From assembly GCF_001865575.2 (NCBI RefSeq), contig NZ_CP017565.2:124001-188000 (forward strand): 64,000 bases of DNA. Direction: 5' to 3'. Origin of the DNA: Paraburkholderia sprentiae WSM5005. Its GTDB lineage: Bacteria; Pseudomonadota; Gammaproteobacteria; Burkholderiales; Burkholderiaceae. Within the stretch, counting starts at the first letter, position 1. Each line of letters opens with the position of its first letter. Of this stretch, positions 1 through 11,594 are shown piece after piece. Made by a program: the position numbers and the translations under genes. Under the pieces are notes generated by a model. The model saw only the letters and a program-made list of their open reading frames with translations. It was not told where the DNA came from and searched no databases.

Positions 1-1520
1 GGCGCTTCTGCGTGAATTGTTGGAAGGAGCGACGTCCCACGCGATCCGCTTTTCGGAAGACTTTCCGCAGGACCCTGTGTCTCTTGTCGCCTCCGCATGC
101 AAGATGAAGCTCGAGGGCATCATCGGCAAACGCGCGGACGCGCCTTGTCGTCCAGGCCGCTCGACGGACTAGATCAAACTAAAGTGCCACGCCAAACAGG
201 AGTTCGTGGTCGGGGGCTTCACCCGTACGAAATGGGCGCGCGCGGGCGTGCATTCGCTGCTACTGGGCGTGCATGAAAAGGACGGCTCGTTGCGCTACGC
301 GGGCAGAGTAAGACCTTACTTTTCCTCCCGCGCTGCGTCTGCGTTTCTTGCGCGAGCAGAACCCCTGCGCTGCGAACAGACCGCTTTCTACAATCCACCA
401 CAGCCAGACAAGGAACGGGATCATCTTTGGCTTAGGCCGTCGATCGTCGCTGAGTGCTCCTTTCTCGAATGGACGCCGGGCGGGGAAGTGCGTCACCCCG
501 TCTTTCATGCGGTCCGTGATGACAAGGCGGCGTCATCCGTTACTGAAGAACCTATGGTTGCCGTGGAGTTTGACGACCCGGTGGACGCAGACGCAGGCTC
601 TACACGGGAAGTGTCCGGCCCGAGGGGCGCGGTGAAAATCGTGGGCATCCGGATTACCAACGCGCAGCGCGTGCTGGACGAGGTCACCGGTCACACCAAG
701 AAGGAGCTGGCGGAGTACTACGCAGCGATCTCCGAGTGGGCCTTGCCGCATCTGCATATCCGTCCGCTCGCCCTTGTGCGCGCGCCCGACGGAATCAATG
801 GCGAACTGTTTTTCCAGAAGCACAGCGAGAAAGCCCGTATCCTTGGCGTGATCGAACTACCCCCCGAATTACATCCGCGGCACCCTCCGTTACTGGTCGC
901 CGGCAGCGAAGCGGCGCTGATCGGTTTGTCACAACTGAGTGTCATTGAGATCCACACCTGGTGCCGTCGCGCCAGATCTGGATCACCCCGACCGCATCAT
1001 CTTCGATCTAGATCCGGACCCGGCGCTGCCGTGGACAGCGATGCTTGAAGCGGCCGAACTGCTGAAGGTCGTGCTTGACGAAATCGGCCTGCGCTCTTTT
1101 CCAAAGACGAGCGGGAGGAAAGGCTTTCACGTCGTTGTGCCGGTGACTCGCCGTCAGGGCTGGAGCGAGACGAAAGCTTTCGCTCACGCGGTGGCGCGGC
1201 ACATGGCGCGGGTCGTCCCGCAGCGTTTTTCCGCAGTCCTCGGCCGTAAGAATCGCGTCGGCAAGATATTCATCGACTACCTTCGCAACAGTCGTGGAGC
1301 AAGCACTGTTGCGGCGTTCTCGGTCCGCGCCAGGCCAGGGATGGCCGTATCGATGCCTGTCTCTTGGGACGAACTGAAAGAGGTGAGCCGCGGCGACGAA
1401 TGGACGATGAAAAAAGCGATTGCGCGCCAGCGGTCGCTCAGAGTGGACCCGTGGCTAGGCTACTGGCAGACGCGACAAGGCATCACTGCCGCCATGCGAC
1501 GCGCCGTCGGGATGCATTGA
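1..1520 (+). pseudogene. ligD: ATP-dependent DNA ligase LigD remnant (5' end outside window)
   Basis: Remnant of the bacterial NHEJ protein LigD, which joins a ligase domain to a primase-polymerase domain. The first reading frame (from base 2) gives the end of the ligase domain, with motifs such as KLEGIIGKR. It is stopped by TAG at 170-172 where the family has Trp (RSTD-stop-IKLKC). Ligase OB-fold sequence resumes in the same frame (GEVRHPVFHAVRDDKAA), followed by the polymerase-domain start (ITNAQRVLDEVTG). Near 960, after EIHTW, the frame shifts and continues as APDLDHPDRIIFDLDPDP to 1520. That segment carries the polymerase Asp pair (FDLDPD). One nonsense codon and one frameshift mean no functional protein. 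The polymerase part is otherwise well preserved, so the decay looks recent. Confidence 0.85.
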
Positions 1521-1856
1521 ATGCGCTGCTAAGTTGGGTGCGGCGGCAAACCTGCGAGCCGCAAAGATCGATGTCTTTTAGTTAGGCCGTTCGCCGATTC
1601 ACCGAGGCATCGCCAGGGTTCCTCGGACGGGTCATTACACCGGAATCGATCTCAGCCGAGGCCGACGCCGCCTGTCAGCCGCCCCGCGGCCGTGCGCTGG
1701 CAGCGATCTCTTATACGATGCGACTTGCCGTTGCCGGACGGATTACCCTTTTCCGATGACACCGGGAAAGACGGGCGTTTATCATGGAAAGGAGCGCCCG
1801 ACGTTTCTCTCTCGTAACAGGCTCGATTTTGAGCGTATTCCGAGAACGGAGAAACG
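1521..1856. other. Intergenic, no gene seen
   Basis: About 335 bases between the ligD remnant and an integrase fragment. I find no conserved reading frame, RNA gene or clear terminator. Confidence 0.5.
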
Positions 1857-2078
1857 ATGAAAACCAAACGCGCACGCGTACTGTCCCCTTCCCAATCCAA
1901 GCATCTTCTACGCGTCACAGGGGCTACCAGTCGGCATCCCGAGCGCGACACGCTGATTTTTCTGCTCGGTCTTACCTGCGGTATGCGCATAAGCGAAATT
2001 GCCCGCCTCGAAGTAGTTGACGTGCTTTCGCCGTCAGGCAGGCTGCGTGAGGAAGTCAGCCTGCCCGGTTCACTCTAA
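1857..2078 (+). pseudogene. Tyrosine recombinase/integrase N-terminal fragment
   Basis: A 73-residue open frame resembling the start of the catalytic domain of a phage-type site-specific integrase. It contains RDTLIFLLGLTCGMRISEI, the usual context of the first catalytic Arg (GMR-SEI), and then LEVVDVLSPSGRLREEVSL. The frame ends just after this, and the rest of the catalytic domain (H-x-x-R and the nucleophilic Tyr) is not found downstream. It is a truncated relic. A dispersed repeat begins about 100 bases later. Confidence 0.6.
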
Positions 2079-2179
2079 AATTCAAGAAAATGGACAGGCC
2101 GCCTGTGCCGAGTTGGGCTGCCCTCAAGAAACGGATTTTTTCGTATTCTAAGCGCCCGAACCACGCGTTGTGAACGTCT

Positions 2180-2300
2180 TTGTGCGACCCACTCCGGCCC
2201 GACGACTTTCTCAAAACCGGTCGCTCGGCCACACTCAGAATTCGCGAAATGGGGTGCCCCTAAGCGGTCGTTGGCGATCTCTACCCAAACGGCCAGAAGC
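2180..2300 (+). repeat. Dispersed repeat, copy A
   Basis: About 120 bases that align, at roughly 75-80% by eye, with the reverse complement of 35525-35640. Shared blocks include the runs around CGACCCACTCCGG, ACTTTCTC, TAAGCGG and CGTTGGCGA. The encoded reading is not conserved, so this looks like a non-coding dispersed element. Its function is unknown. Confidence 0.6.
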
Positions 2301-2411
2301 CGTCATTCACCCGCATTAACCATCGCCGATCCGGCTGGCAGATCAGGTCTTACAAGCGGTCGCTCATGGTCGAACTTTTGCGCCGCGCCGTTCGTCCGTG
2401 CCTGTCAACGC

Positions 2412-3305
2412 CTACCCTCGTTGGCGCAGCGCATTCGCAACGACCTCGAACGCAGGGGTCGGCTGTCGTCGGCTCGGATAGTAGAGGTGGAACCCCGCGA
2501 AAGGCTGGCACCAATCAATCAGCACGCGCGTCAATTCGCCACTCTTGATATGAGATAAAACGCGCTCTTCGGGCACGAAGGCGAGGCCCGCGCCGGCGAG
2601 CGCCGCTTTTGTCGCCATCGTCGCGGAATTGAAGATCAGTTGCCCTTCGACGCGCACTTTAAGCGCGCGTCCGCCCTTCTCGAACTCCCACGCATAAAGG
2701 CTGCCGGCCGTCGGCATCCGGATATTGATGCAGTTGTGCGCCGTCAGGTCCTGCGGCGTTTTCGGCTTTGGGTGCTTCGTAAAATAGCTGGGCGTACCAA
2801 CAACTGCCATCCGCATATCAGGAGCGATGCGCACGGCGACCATATCCTTTGCGATCGATTCGCCAAGCCGAACACCTGCGTCGAGTCGCTGCTCGACAAT
2901 GTCCGTTAGCCCGTTATCGATGACGATTTCGATGGTGATATCGGGGTAGTCCGGGAGTAGCCGTTCGATCGCCGGCCACAGCAGCAGCTCGGCCGGATGC
3001 TCTCCGGCGGCTATACGAACTGTGCCGGACGGCTTGTCGCGCATGGCCATCATCGCCGCCAACTCCGCCTCCACTTCTTCAAGCCGTGGCCCGACTGCCT
3101 GAATTAACCGTTCGCCGGCCTCTGTCGGCGAGACGTTGCGCGTTGTCCGCGCCAACAGTCGTAGTCCGAGCCGTTCCTCCAGATTGCGGATGGTCTGACT
3201 CAGCGCCGATTGAGAGACGCCGAGCTTTGCCGCGCCCTTCGTAAAGCTGCCCTCGCGGGCGACAGCCAGGAAGGCAGTGATATCGGAAAGATCGGAGCGC
3301 GCCAT
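2412..3305 (-). CDS. LysR-family transcriptional regulator
   Basis: 297-residue LysR-type activator/repressor. The N-terminal winged helix-turn-helix (residues 5-63) contains [20 protein letters not shown] and the scaffold ISQxIRxLEE-like stretch [15 protein letters not shown]. The remainder is a periplasmic-binding-like effector domain. The gene is transcribed away from the cupin/AKR/ADH operon, whose first start codon lies about 100 bases off. LysR proteins typically control the divergent neighbour, and a perfect 9-bp inverted repeat lies between them (3325-3358). The inducer is not evident. It is full length, with a start right at the intergenic region. Confidence 0.92.
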   Translation of the reverse strand: MARSDLSDITAFLAVAREGSFTKGAAKLGVSQSALSQTIRNLEERLGLRLLARTTRNVSPTEAGERLIQAVGPRLEEVEAELAAMMAMRDKPSGTVRIAAGEHPAELLLWPAIERLLPDYPDITIEIVIDNGLTDIVEQRLDAGVRLGESIAKDMVAVRIAPDMRMAVVGTPSYFTKHPKPKTPQDLTAHNCINIRMPTAGSLYAWEFEKGGRALKVRVEGQLIFNSATMATKAALAGAGLAFVPEERVLSHIKSGELTRVLIDWCQPFAGFHLYYPSRRQPTPAFEVVANALRQRG

Positions 3306-3324
3306 TTATAAGCCTGTCTTCTAA

Positions 3325-3358
3325 CTTCATGCGGATTTTAGCTCTTAATCGCATGAAG
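3325..3358. promoter_or_regulatory. Candidate LysR operator (perfect inverted repeat)
   Basis: CTTCATGCG at 3325-3333 is mirrored exactly by CGCATGAAG at 3350-3358, with 16 bases between. It sits midway in the divergent LysR/cupin intergenic region, 20 bases from the LysR start, as expected of an autoregulatory and activating site. It was inferred from position and symmetry only. Confidence 0.55.
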
Positions 3359-3406
3359 CCACGCTGCTACATTGAATGTCAAGGCAATTACCGTATGGAG
3401 CTCCCT

Positions 3407-4815
<1,409 letters not shown>

Positions 4816-4830
4816 ACAAGGAACACCACC

Positions 4831-5916
4831 ATGAAAGCATTCGGTTTCGCCGCACAATCCGCTGAATCTCAACTCGCGCCCTTCAGCTTCGAGCGGCGCG
4901 CGCCCCGGCCGGAGGACGTCTCGATCGATATCCTGTTCTGCGGCATCTGCCATTCCGATATTCACTCCGCCCGCAACGAATGGGGCGGGACGCGCTATCC
5001 GTATGTGCCGGGCCATGAGATCATCGGCCGCGTGTCGGCCGTCGGCGACAAGGTTACGAAATACAAGGCGGGCGACCTGGTCGGCGTTGGCTGCCTGGTC
5101 GATAGCTGCCGCCATTGCGCGTCCTGTTATGACGGGCTCGAACAGTATTGCGAGAACGGTTTTACGGCGACCTATAACAGCGAAGACAGGATCGGCGGCA
5201 CCCCGCATAAATTCACCTTGGGCGGCTACGCCGACAAGGTCGTGGTCGATGAGCGGTTCGTGCTGCGCATTCCGGACAATCTGGACCCTGCCGCGGCGGC
5301 TCCGCTGCTCTGCGCCGGCGTGACCACCTATTCGCCGCTGAAGCACTGGAAAGTGGGAGCCGGGCAGAAGGTCGGCATTATCGGCCTCGGCGGCCTCGGC
5401 CATATGGGCGTGAAGTTCGCGCATGCAATGGGTGCGCACGTCGTGATGATTACGACGTCGCCGGCGAAAGGCCAGGATGCAAAGAAGCTCGGCGCGGATG
5501 ACGTTCTGATTTCCAAAGACGCGGACGCGATGGCGAAGGCTGCCGGCACGTTCGACTTCCTGCTCAACACCATCCCGGTCGGTCACGACACCGATCCCTA
5601 CATGAACCTGCTGAAGCGTGACGGCACGATGGTCATCGTCGGCGCTGTCGAGACCCTGACCCATGCAAGCGGCGTCCCGTTCATCTTCAAGCGCCGCTCG
5701 ATGGCGGGTTCGCTGATCGGCGGTTTGCCCGAAACCCAGGAAATGCTCGCTTTCTGCGGCGAGCACAATATCGTCTGCGACATCGAAACAATCGCCATGA
5801 ATGACGTCAACACGGCCTATGACCGTACGGTTGCCGGCGACGTGAAATATCGTTTTGTGATTGATATGGCGACGCTCAGCGAAGCGGCGGGGGCTGCGAT
5901 AGCGGCTTCGAGGTAA
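4831..5916 (+). CDS. Zinc-dependent alcohol dehydrogenase (YahK/cinnamyl-type)
   Basis: 361-residue medium-chain dehydrogenase. Catalytic zinc ligands are in FCGICHSDIH and GHEIIG. The four structural-zinc cysteines are in CRHCASCYDGLEQYC. The Rossmann glycine motif is GLGGLGH, and the following residues (ITTSPAKGQDA) suggest NADP(H) preference, as in YahK-type aldehyde reductases. It is the third gene of the cupin-AKR-ADH operon, with a ribosome site AAGGA before ATG. The C-terminal tail (SEAAGAAIAASR) is a little longer than usual. It is likely to interconvert aldehydes and primary alcohols. Confidence 0.93.
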   Translation: MKAFGFAAQSAESQLAPFSFERRAPRPEDVSIDILFCGICHSDIHSARNEWGGTRYPYVPGHEIIGRVSAVGDKVTKYKAGDLVGVGCLVDSCRHCASCYDGLEQYCENGFTATYNSEDRIGGTPHKFTLGGYADKVVVDERFVLRIPDNLDPAAAAPLLCAGVTTYSPLKHWKVGAGQKVGIIGLGGLGHMGVKFAHAMGAHVVMITTSPAKGQDAKKLGADDVLISKDADAMAKAAGTFDFLLNTIPVGHDTDPYMNLLKRDGTMVIVGAVETLTHASGVPFIFKRRSMAGSLIGGLPETQEMLAFCGEHNIVCDIETIAMNDVNTAYDRTVAGDVKYRFVIDMATLSEAAGAAIAASR

Positions 5917-5937
5917 GCGGCACGATTCGGCTCGGAA

Positions 5938-7029
5938 ATGAGATGCTCGCGCAAGAGCCTGCCGTTCTCCGGGCGTTCGGTGAATCAGAAGAGCGTGGGC
6001 GGGCGCGATGTCGCGCGTTTCTTCACGATCGAAGCGATCGAGGCACTGCGCATTCAGGCGCGGGCGATGCGCGGCAGCCCGCAAATCGACTTCGTCAACG
6101 AAGCGCTCCCGCTCGTTAAGGCGGACATGGCCTATGCGCGGCGGCTCGCGCTCGACGGCGTCGCCTCGCTAGACACGGGATGGGTGCCCGACGCGGCGGA
6201 ACTTGCCGTGATCGACGCGATCCTCGATCCGCTTGCGGGCCGCTCGTTCACGAGCATGGCGGAGTTTGAGGTGTATTTCCGTGAGTTCCTGCTCGACGAC
6301 CTGTGCGAGATCGACAAGGGTAATGTCCATGGGCCGGTCAAGGCCGCTACCGATGTGCTGCGCGACCTCCGCGATCATTTTCGCTTCGCCGCCGAGTACG
6401 CCGGCTTCACGCCTGAATCGCATGCTGTGTTCGTTGGCGAATTCGTACCGACGCTGAACCGGATCGTATTCGGGCCTCCGCGACACCGCAACGACGAGCT
6501 GCTTGCGCTGCTAGACGCGGGCATCGTCGAGCTTGCGGGCGGTCCGGTCGCGCACACCGGGGTGGACGAGGCGCGCGCGCAATTCGTCATCGAGACTACT
6601 TTCGCCGGTCGTGTCGAGCGGCGTCACGCCGATGTGCTAGCCCTGTCGCGCATCGACGTCTACAGCCCGCTCAACGATGCAGCGCCGCTGACAGCCGACA
6701 TGATTCAGCGAGGTGTGATCCGGCCGCACATGAACGGCGACTACCACCCTGGTGGCATCGACATCGACACGAACAATAACGTGCTGAGCGCAGACGGCCG
6801 TGTGCAGTCGAACTTGTGGGCGATCGGCTATCTGGTCGAGGGGCCGCACTATTACACGCAGGAGCTTCCGCGCCCGGGGCGGCTGTCGCGGCTCACGCTC
6901 GATGCGCAGCAGTGCGTCGAGGCGCTGTTCGCAAGCCTGGCCGCCACCGCGCGGGGCGGCCAGATAGGCGGTGACGTGGGCGGTGAAGCGGCACTCGAGG
7001 ATCGGCAACTGATCGGCGCGGCCGGCTGA
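5938..7029 (+). pseudogene. FAD/NAD(P)-binding protein, N-terminally truncated
   Basis: The 363-residue open frame matches only the C-terminal two-thirds of the large FAD-NAD(P)-binding proteins (lysine N-monooxygenase-like Rossmann proteins). Recognisable stretches are DDLCEIDKGNVHGPVKAATD and, near the end, SNLWAIGYLVEGPHYYTQ. The N-terminal dinucleotide-binding glycine motif expected in the first 40 residues is absent, and the sequence before GGRDVARFF does not look like a natural start. No ribosome site precedes the ATG. I read it as a 5'-truncated gene fused to unrelated sequence after the ADH gene. If expressed it would lack its FAD site. Confidence 0.6.
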
Positions 7030-7098
7030 GGCTTCGAATTGCGCCCGCGCGGCGTCGTTGCGGGCGCATCTATCTGTTCTGACACTAGGAGATGGCAA

Positions 7099-7749
7099 GT
7101 GCAACTTTATTCCTTTCATCGCTCCACGGCATCGTTTCGGGTACGCATTGCACTGAACCTGAAAGGCATTCCGTTTGAGACGATTTCAGTAAATCTGACC
7201 AGCGTGCCCGGCGAGCACGAGACCGACGTCTATCGGCAACTCAATCCGCAAGGACTTCTCCCCACGCTGGTCGACGGCAAGGTCGCTGTGCACCAATCGA
7301 TCGCGATCTGCGAGTACCTCGAACACGTGCAACCGGAGCCCGCGCTGCTGCCGGGACATCCGGCCGACCGAGCGCGCGTGCGCGGGCTGGCCGCCGCGCT
7401 CGCCTCGGACATCCATCCGCTGCATTCTATTCGTGTCAGTCGACACCTGGCTCGCGCGTTCGGCGCGAGTGACACGCAGCGTGGCGCGTGGGTGCGTCAC
7501 TGGATCGAGGAAGGACTGTCTGGCATTGAGCGATTGCTCGCGAATTCGACGCAAACGGGCTTGTTCTGCCACGGCGACGCGGTGACGCTCGCCGATGCTT
7601 TCCTGGTGCCGCAGGTGATTGCGGCGCAGGCGTACGACGTCGACACGGCGCGCTTTACGACCGTGGCCGCGATCACGGCGCGCTGCCTCACGCTGCCGGC
7701 GTTCGAGGCCGCGCTGCCGGCACGGCAACCCGATGCGGTGCCGGCATAG
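7099..7749 (+). CDS. maiA: Glutathione S-transferase, maleylacetoacetate isomerase type
   Basis: 216-residue zeta-class GST. The start is GTG at 7099, because AGGAGA lies 7 bases upstream and no better ATG exists. The thioredoxin-like N-terminal domain carries STASFRVRIALNLKG, equivalent to the zeta signature S-S-C-x-W-R-V-R-I-A-L with Cys replaced. The helical C-terminal domain includes VTLADAFLVPQV. Zeta GSTs isomerise maleylacetoacetate or maleylpyruvate in aromatic (homogentisate/gentisate) catabolism. No homogentisate gene is adjacent, so the symbol is tentative. Confidence 0.82.
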   Translation: MQLYSFHRSTASFRVRIALNLKGIPFETISVNLTSVPGEHETDVYRQLNPQGLLPTLVDGKVAVHQSIAICEYLEHVQPEPALLPGHPADRARVRGLAAALASDIHPLHSIRVSRHLARAFGASDTQRGAWVRHWIEEGLSGIERLLANSTQTGLFCHGDAVTLADAFLVPQVIAAQAYDVDTARFTTVAAITARCLTLPAFEAALPARQPDAVPA

Positions 7750-7789
7750 CGGCCCATCACGCGCAAATGTGCCGAGGCTCTTTTCGCCG

Positions 7790-8401
7790 CTATGCGGCCC
7801 GCCGGGCCTCGGCCTTCGTGGGCCGAGCGATCGCGCGGCCGGAGCCGGGCGACGGTTCGGGCAGCAAGCGCGAGAAAATTTCCCGTGCCGAATCGGCGCT
7901 GTCGGCGCGTCGCGAAACCTGGGCAGAGACGATCGCCCCATCCACGAGCATCATCATTTGACGCGCGAGCGCATTGGCTTGCTCGGGCACGGAGTCCATC
8001 AACACCGATTCGAAATACGCTTGCATGCTGGCCTTATGCTCCGCGGCTGCGCGCGCAATGTCGCCGCTGTCGATGCCGTATTCAGAAACCGCGTTGACGA
8101 ACATGCAGCCGCTAAAGCCACTGCATTTGATGCGCTGATCGAGCCACTCGAAAATCGCGCGGATCTGCGGGCGGCCGCGCTTGGCACGCCCGACGAATTC
8201 CGTGAGCGAAGCGCGGGTGCGCTGGTCCCGCTCGCGTAGCACTGCGACCACCAAGTCGTCCTTCGAGCGGAAGTGGTTGTACATCGTCATCTTCGCGACG
8301 CCGGACTCCGCGATAATCCTGTCTATGCCGACCGCACGATAGCCATGTTCCTCGAAAAGGCGCAACGCGGTTTCGATGATGTCCTGCTTCTTCCTCAACA
8401 T
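7790..8401 (-). CDS. TetR/AcrR-family transcriptional regulator
   Basis: 203-residue TetR protein. The start is ATG at 8401, preceded by AGGGGA. A longer in-frame opening up to 8593 lacks a ribosome site. Residues 1-50 form the DNA-binding domain (ALRLFEEHGYRAVGIDRIIA, then VAKMTMYNHFRSKDDL). The remainder is helical and ligand-binding, with the YjdC/AcrR-like feature CSGFSGCMFVNA. It lies downstream of and on the same strand as the DMT transporter and CoA-transferase genes, with about 200 bases between, so it probably has its own promoter. Ligand unknown. Confidence 0.9.
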   Translation of the reverse strand: MLRKKQDIIETALRLFEEHGYRAVGIDRIIAESGVAKMTMYNHFRSKDDLVVAVLRERDQRTRASLTEFVGRAKRGRPQIRAIFEWLDQRIKCSGFSGCMFVNAVSEYGIDSGDIARAAAEHKASMQAYFESVLMDSVPEQANALARQMMMLVDGAIVSAQVSRRADSADSAREIFSRLLPEPSPGSGRAIARPTKAEARRAA

Positions 8402-8602
8402 ACGGATCCCCTGGCCGGCTCGAGTGGCCTTCGATAAACGCTCGCGCGGGACCGTCGCAGTCGGCGATCCAAGGCCGATGATACGGCTTGCGATTACATC
8501 AAAATATATACCGACCAGTACGTACATGTAAATAGCTTTGTCCGACTGCGGGCCCGTGCTCGTGGCGGCGCGTGCGAGGCGCCCCCTTGTCATGCCACGC
8601 CG

Positions 8603-9598
8603 TTACTTCGCGGCGGCCTGGCGCCGCGCGCGTGCCCGCAAATAGGCATTGTTCAGAATCAGCGCGGCGCCCGACATGCAGGCGCCTGCGATCTGCACAT
8701 TGGTCGGGATCACGCCCTCCAGCGACGACACGATGAAGGTCGTGATCGGCACAACGTCCATGAAAAGCACGCCGTTGAGCGGCGTGAGGATCTTGTTGCC
8801 AAGGTTCCAGCACAGGATCCCGCCGAAGCCAGCGACAAGCCCCATGTAGAGCAAGTGTGGGCCGATAGCGCTCAGCGCGGACAGGTGGGGCACAGGGATC
8901 GCGTGGGCCGCGAACAGCAAAAGGTTGACTACCACGATTGTGCTGAGGCCGAGCCAGGTCGTCACCGTGGTGTACTTGAAGGCCGACCAGGTTGGGAAAT
9001 ACATTGCGCTAAACGTGTAGACCACCCAGCACGCCGCGCCGAGCACGATCAGCGCGTTGGCCGCGTAGTTCTGCGGTTCGTTCAGCAGGCCGAAGATGTC
9101 GCCCTTTGTGACGACGAGCGCTACTCCGCAGAACGACATCACGATGAAGAGGAACGAAAAGAGTGGCGGGCGGATCCTGCGCACCGCGGAGTTTAGCAGC
9201 AGGCCGATCATCGGCTGGGTGGCCATCATGATCGACGCAGTCAGCGCGCCGTCGCGGCCGGCGAGTTGCTGCCCGAGGAACACGAAAAAGCCGAAGCCGG
9301 CGAAGCCGATCGAGCCAAGGAACCAGGCAAAGCCGACCCGCTCACCCTTCAGACGCAGTGTACCGAAGCCCTCGCGCGCCACCAGCAGGATCAGGAAGGC
9401 GGTGCCGGCTATCAGGTAGCGCAGCGATGTGAACGTGAACGGATCGATGTGCAGTAAGGCGTCCGTCATCACCGGAAACATGATGCCGAAGGAGAGTGTG
9501 GCGGCGAGGCAGAACAGCACGCCACTCGTGTAAGAACCCCAGGCAGAGGCCTGGGACGGGGTGGCGGCGACGGCTGGCGACGGGTTGGTGGTGGACAC
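8603..9598 (-). CDS. EamA/DMT-family transporter
   Basis: 331-residue inner-membrane protein with about ten hydrophobic helices and the two-fold repeated EamA organisation of drug/metabolite transporters. GTG at 9598 is chosen because AGGAG lies 6-7 bases upstream; the earlier in-frame codon at 9616 is TTG without a ribosome site. The first helix pair includes GVLFCLAATLSFGIMFPVM, and the second repeat begins near ANALIVLGAACWVVYTFSAM. It follows the CoA-transferase gene by 63 bases and is probably cotranscribed. It is likely an exporter of a small metabolite. Confidence 0.9.
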   Translation of the reverse strand: MSTTNPSPAVAATPSQASAWGSYTSGVLFCLAATLSFGIMFPVMTDALLHIDPFTFTSLRYLIAGTAFLILLVAREGFGTLRLKGERVGFAWFLGSIGFAGFGFFVFLGQQLAGRDGALTASIMMATQPMIGLLLNSAVRRIRPPLFSFLFIVMSFCGVALVVTKGDIFGLLNEPQNYAANALIVLGAACWVVYTFSAMYFPTWSAFKYTTVTTWLGLSTIVVVNLLLFAAHAIPVPHLSALSAIGPHLLYMGLVAGFGGILCWNLGNKILTPLNGVLFMDVVPITTFIVSSLEGVIPTNVQIAGACMSGAALILNNAYLRARARRQAAAK

Positions 9599-9661
9599 GG
9601 CGAACTCCTGGCGCAATTGGAAAGGTTGGCTGGCCGCAGCCAGCCGGTTAGAGCGGGATGC

Positions 9662-10849
9662 TTACTCGGAATGGGCAGTGGCCTCGGCACGCTCGAGCCC
9701 GTAGCGCGCGAAGATTTCATCGGTATGCTGGCCGAGCGACGGCGGGTCGAGCACCGGACGCGACGAAGCGACGTCACGCCGCGGCATGCCCGGCACCGCG
9801 ACGCGGCGCCCGCTTTGCGGCGGGTACTCGACTTCGAGCAAGGTGCCCCGTTCGGCGAGATGCGAGTGCGCGAGGATCTCGGGCACGCTGTTGACGGGCG
9901 CGACAGGCAGGCCAAGCAGGAGCATCGCGTCGAGCCAGTGTTCGACCGGCCGCGAGACCAGAATCGCTTCGAGCTCGACGTAGAGCGCGTCGCGGTTCCT
10001 ATTGCGCAGCGCCTGGGTGGCGTAGCGCGCATCCTGTTCGAGAAGGGCGAATTCAGCGATGGAGCAGAGCTGTCGCCACCGCTTGTCGTTCGCGAGCGAT
10101 ACCACGATGTCGCGCGTCGCAGTGCGGAACGACGTGTACGGCGCGATTGTTTCGTGCGCGTTGCCGTAGCGCTTGGGCTCCTGGCCCGACATCTGGTGCG
10201 CGACGATCGGCTGGCCGAGCATCGTGATCAGCATGTCGAGCATGCTGATGTCGATCGCGCGGTTAGCGTGCGTCGTGCCGCGCGCACGGCCCAGTAGAGC
10301 GGCTACCACGGCGAACGCCGCGCCGAAACCGCCCCACAGGTCCGCGATGGGTACGGCCGCCTTTACCGGTCGTCCGTTGGGCTCGCCGTTCAGCGACATC
10401 ACGCCGCTGATGGCCTGGATGATGAGGTCCATAGCGCCTTGCTGGGCGAGCGGGCCGTGCTGCCCATAGCCGGAGATTGAGCAGTAGATCAGCTCCGGAT
10501 TGCGTGCCTTCAGCACCGGCTCGTCCACGCCAAAGCGCCGCGTTGTGCCGGGGCGGAAATTCTCGACCACCACGTCGGCATGTGCGGCCAACTCGACTAA
10601 CTGGCGCTGACCCGCCTCTGTGTGCAGGTCGATCTCCACGCTGCGCTTGTTGCGGTTGAAGCCGATGAACGCGGCACCGCAGGTCTCGGCGAACGGTGCT
10701 CCCCAATGACGCGCCTCGTCGCCCGCGCCGGGCAACTCCACCTTGATCACGTCGGCGCCGAGGTCCCCGAGCACCATCGTGCAGAAGGGGCCGGACAAGG
10801 CGCGCGTCAGGTCCAGTACGACGATTCCATCCAGTGCTCCACGTTCCAT
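9662..10849 (-). CDS. Class III (CaiB/BaiF) CoA-transferase
   Basis: 395-residue family III CoA-transferase, which moves CoA between carboxylic acids without a ping-pong enzyme-CoA intermediate. Start ATG 10849 follows GAGAGGAAG; a longer opening to 10945 is not preceded by a ribosome site. Family features are LDLTRALSGPFCTMVLGDLG and the VIKVE strand near the N-terminus. The catalytic Asp lies in GAMDLIIQAISG at about residue 140. It forms an apparent operon with the DMT transporter. The acid substrate cannot be told from sequence. Confidence 0.93.
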   Translation of the reverse strand: MERGALDGIVVLDLTRALSGPFCTMVLGDLGADVIKVELPGAGDEARHWGAPFAETCGAAFIGFNRNKRSVEIDLHTEAGQRQLVELAAHADVVVENFRPGTTRRFGVDEPVLKARNPELIYCSISGYGQHGPLAQQGAMDLIIQAISGVMSLNGEPNGRPVKAAVPIADLWGGFGAAFAVVAALLGRARGTTHANRAIDISMLDMLITMLGQPIVAHQMSGQEPKRYGNAHETIAPYTSFRTATRDIVVSLANDKRWRQLCSIAEFALLEQDARYATQALRNRNRDALYVELEAILVSRPVEHWLDAMLLLGLPVAPVNSVPEILAHSHLAERGTLLEVEYPPQSGRRVAVPGMPRRDVASSRPVLDPPSLGQHTDEIFARYGLERAEATAHSE

Positions 10850-11040
10850 CTCGCTTCCTCTCGGGTCTGAAGGCCGGCAGTCGCCTGCGGCGCGAACGGC
10901 CGTTTTCACGGCCGGCGAGCAACGATCCAAACTAGACAAATTCATCGTAAAATAAACGTACAGTTCTGTCTATAATTGAATGCGAAAATGGCGAATTTCG
11001 TCAGTGATGTGGCCGGTATTTTCGGAGCACGGGAGGGAGC

Positions 11041-11594
11041 ATGACGATCGCAGTACTCACCGTGCCCGGCCTCTATGGCTCGGGCACAGAACATTGGCAG
11101 ACGCGATGAGAGAGGAAGTTTGACGGCGTGATGCGCGCGGAACAGGACGAGTGGCGAACGCCGCGCGCGCACGACTGGATCGCGCGGCTCGATCGCGAGG
11201 TCGGGCGCTACGGCCCCGAACTGGTGCTGGTCGGCCACAGCCTGGCTTGCTGTCTGATTGCGATGTGGGCGGCCGCGACGGCTCACACCGTGCGCGGCGC
11301 GTTGCTCGTTGATCCGACGGATACTGAGGCCGAGACGTTTCCGGTAGGGCCGCGCGGTTTCACGCCAATGCCGGCGCAGCGGCTGCCGTTCGCGTCGATC
11401 GTGTGATGAGCGCCGACGATCGGTTCGTCTCGGTCGAGCGCGGCAGCCGATTCGCGAGGGCATGGGGCAGCGAGCTGGTGTTGTTGCCCGAAGGCGGCCA
11501 TTTGGGCGCCGACAACGGCTTGGGCGACTGGCCGGCCGGGCTTGCCCGGTTGCGACGCCTGCTCGGGCGCGGCGCGCCGGGGCTCAGTGCATGA
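11041..11594 (+). pseudogene. RBBP9/YdeN-like serine hydrolase, broken
   Basis: Reading from ATG 11041 gives VPGLYGSGTEHWQTR and then TGA at 11107, where relatives have Trp. The frame continues with LVLVGHSLACCLIAMWAA, which contains the nucleophile motif G-H-S-L-A, and stops near 11404. The C-terminal part continues in another frame from 11403 (DDRFVSVERGSRFARAWG, PEGGHLGADNGLGDWP), which holds the catalytic Asp and His regions. One nonsense codon and one frameshift inactivate an otherwise complete small alpha/beta hydrolase. It lies between the CoA-transferase and a LysR gene. Confidence 0.75.
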
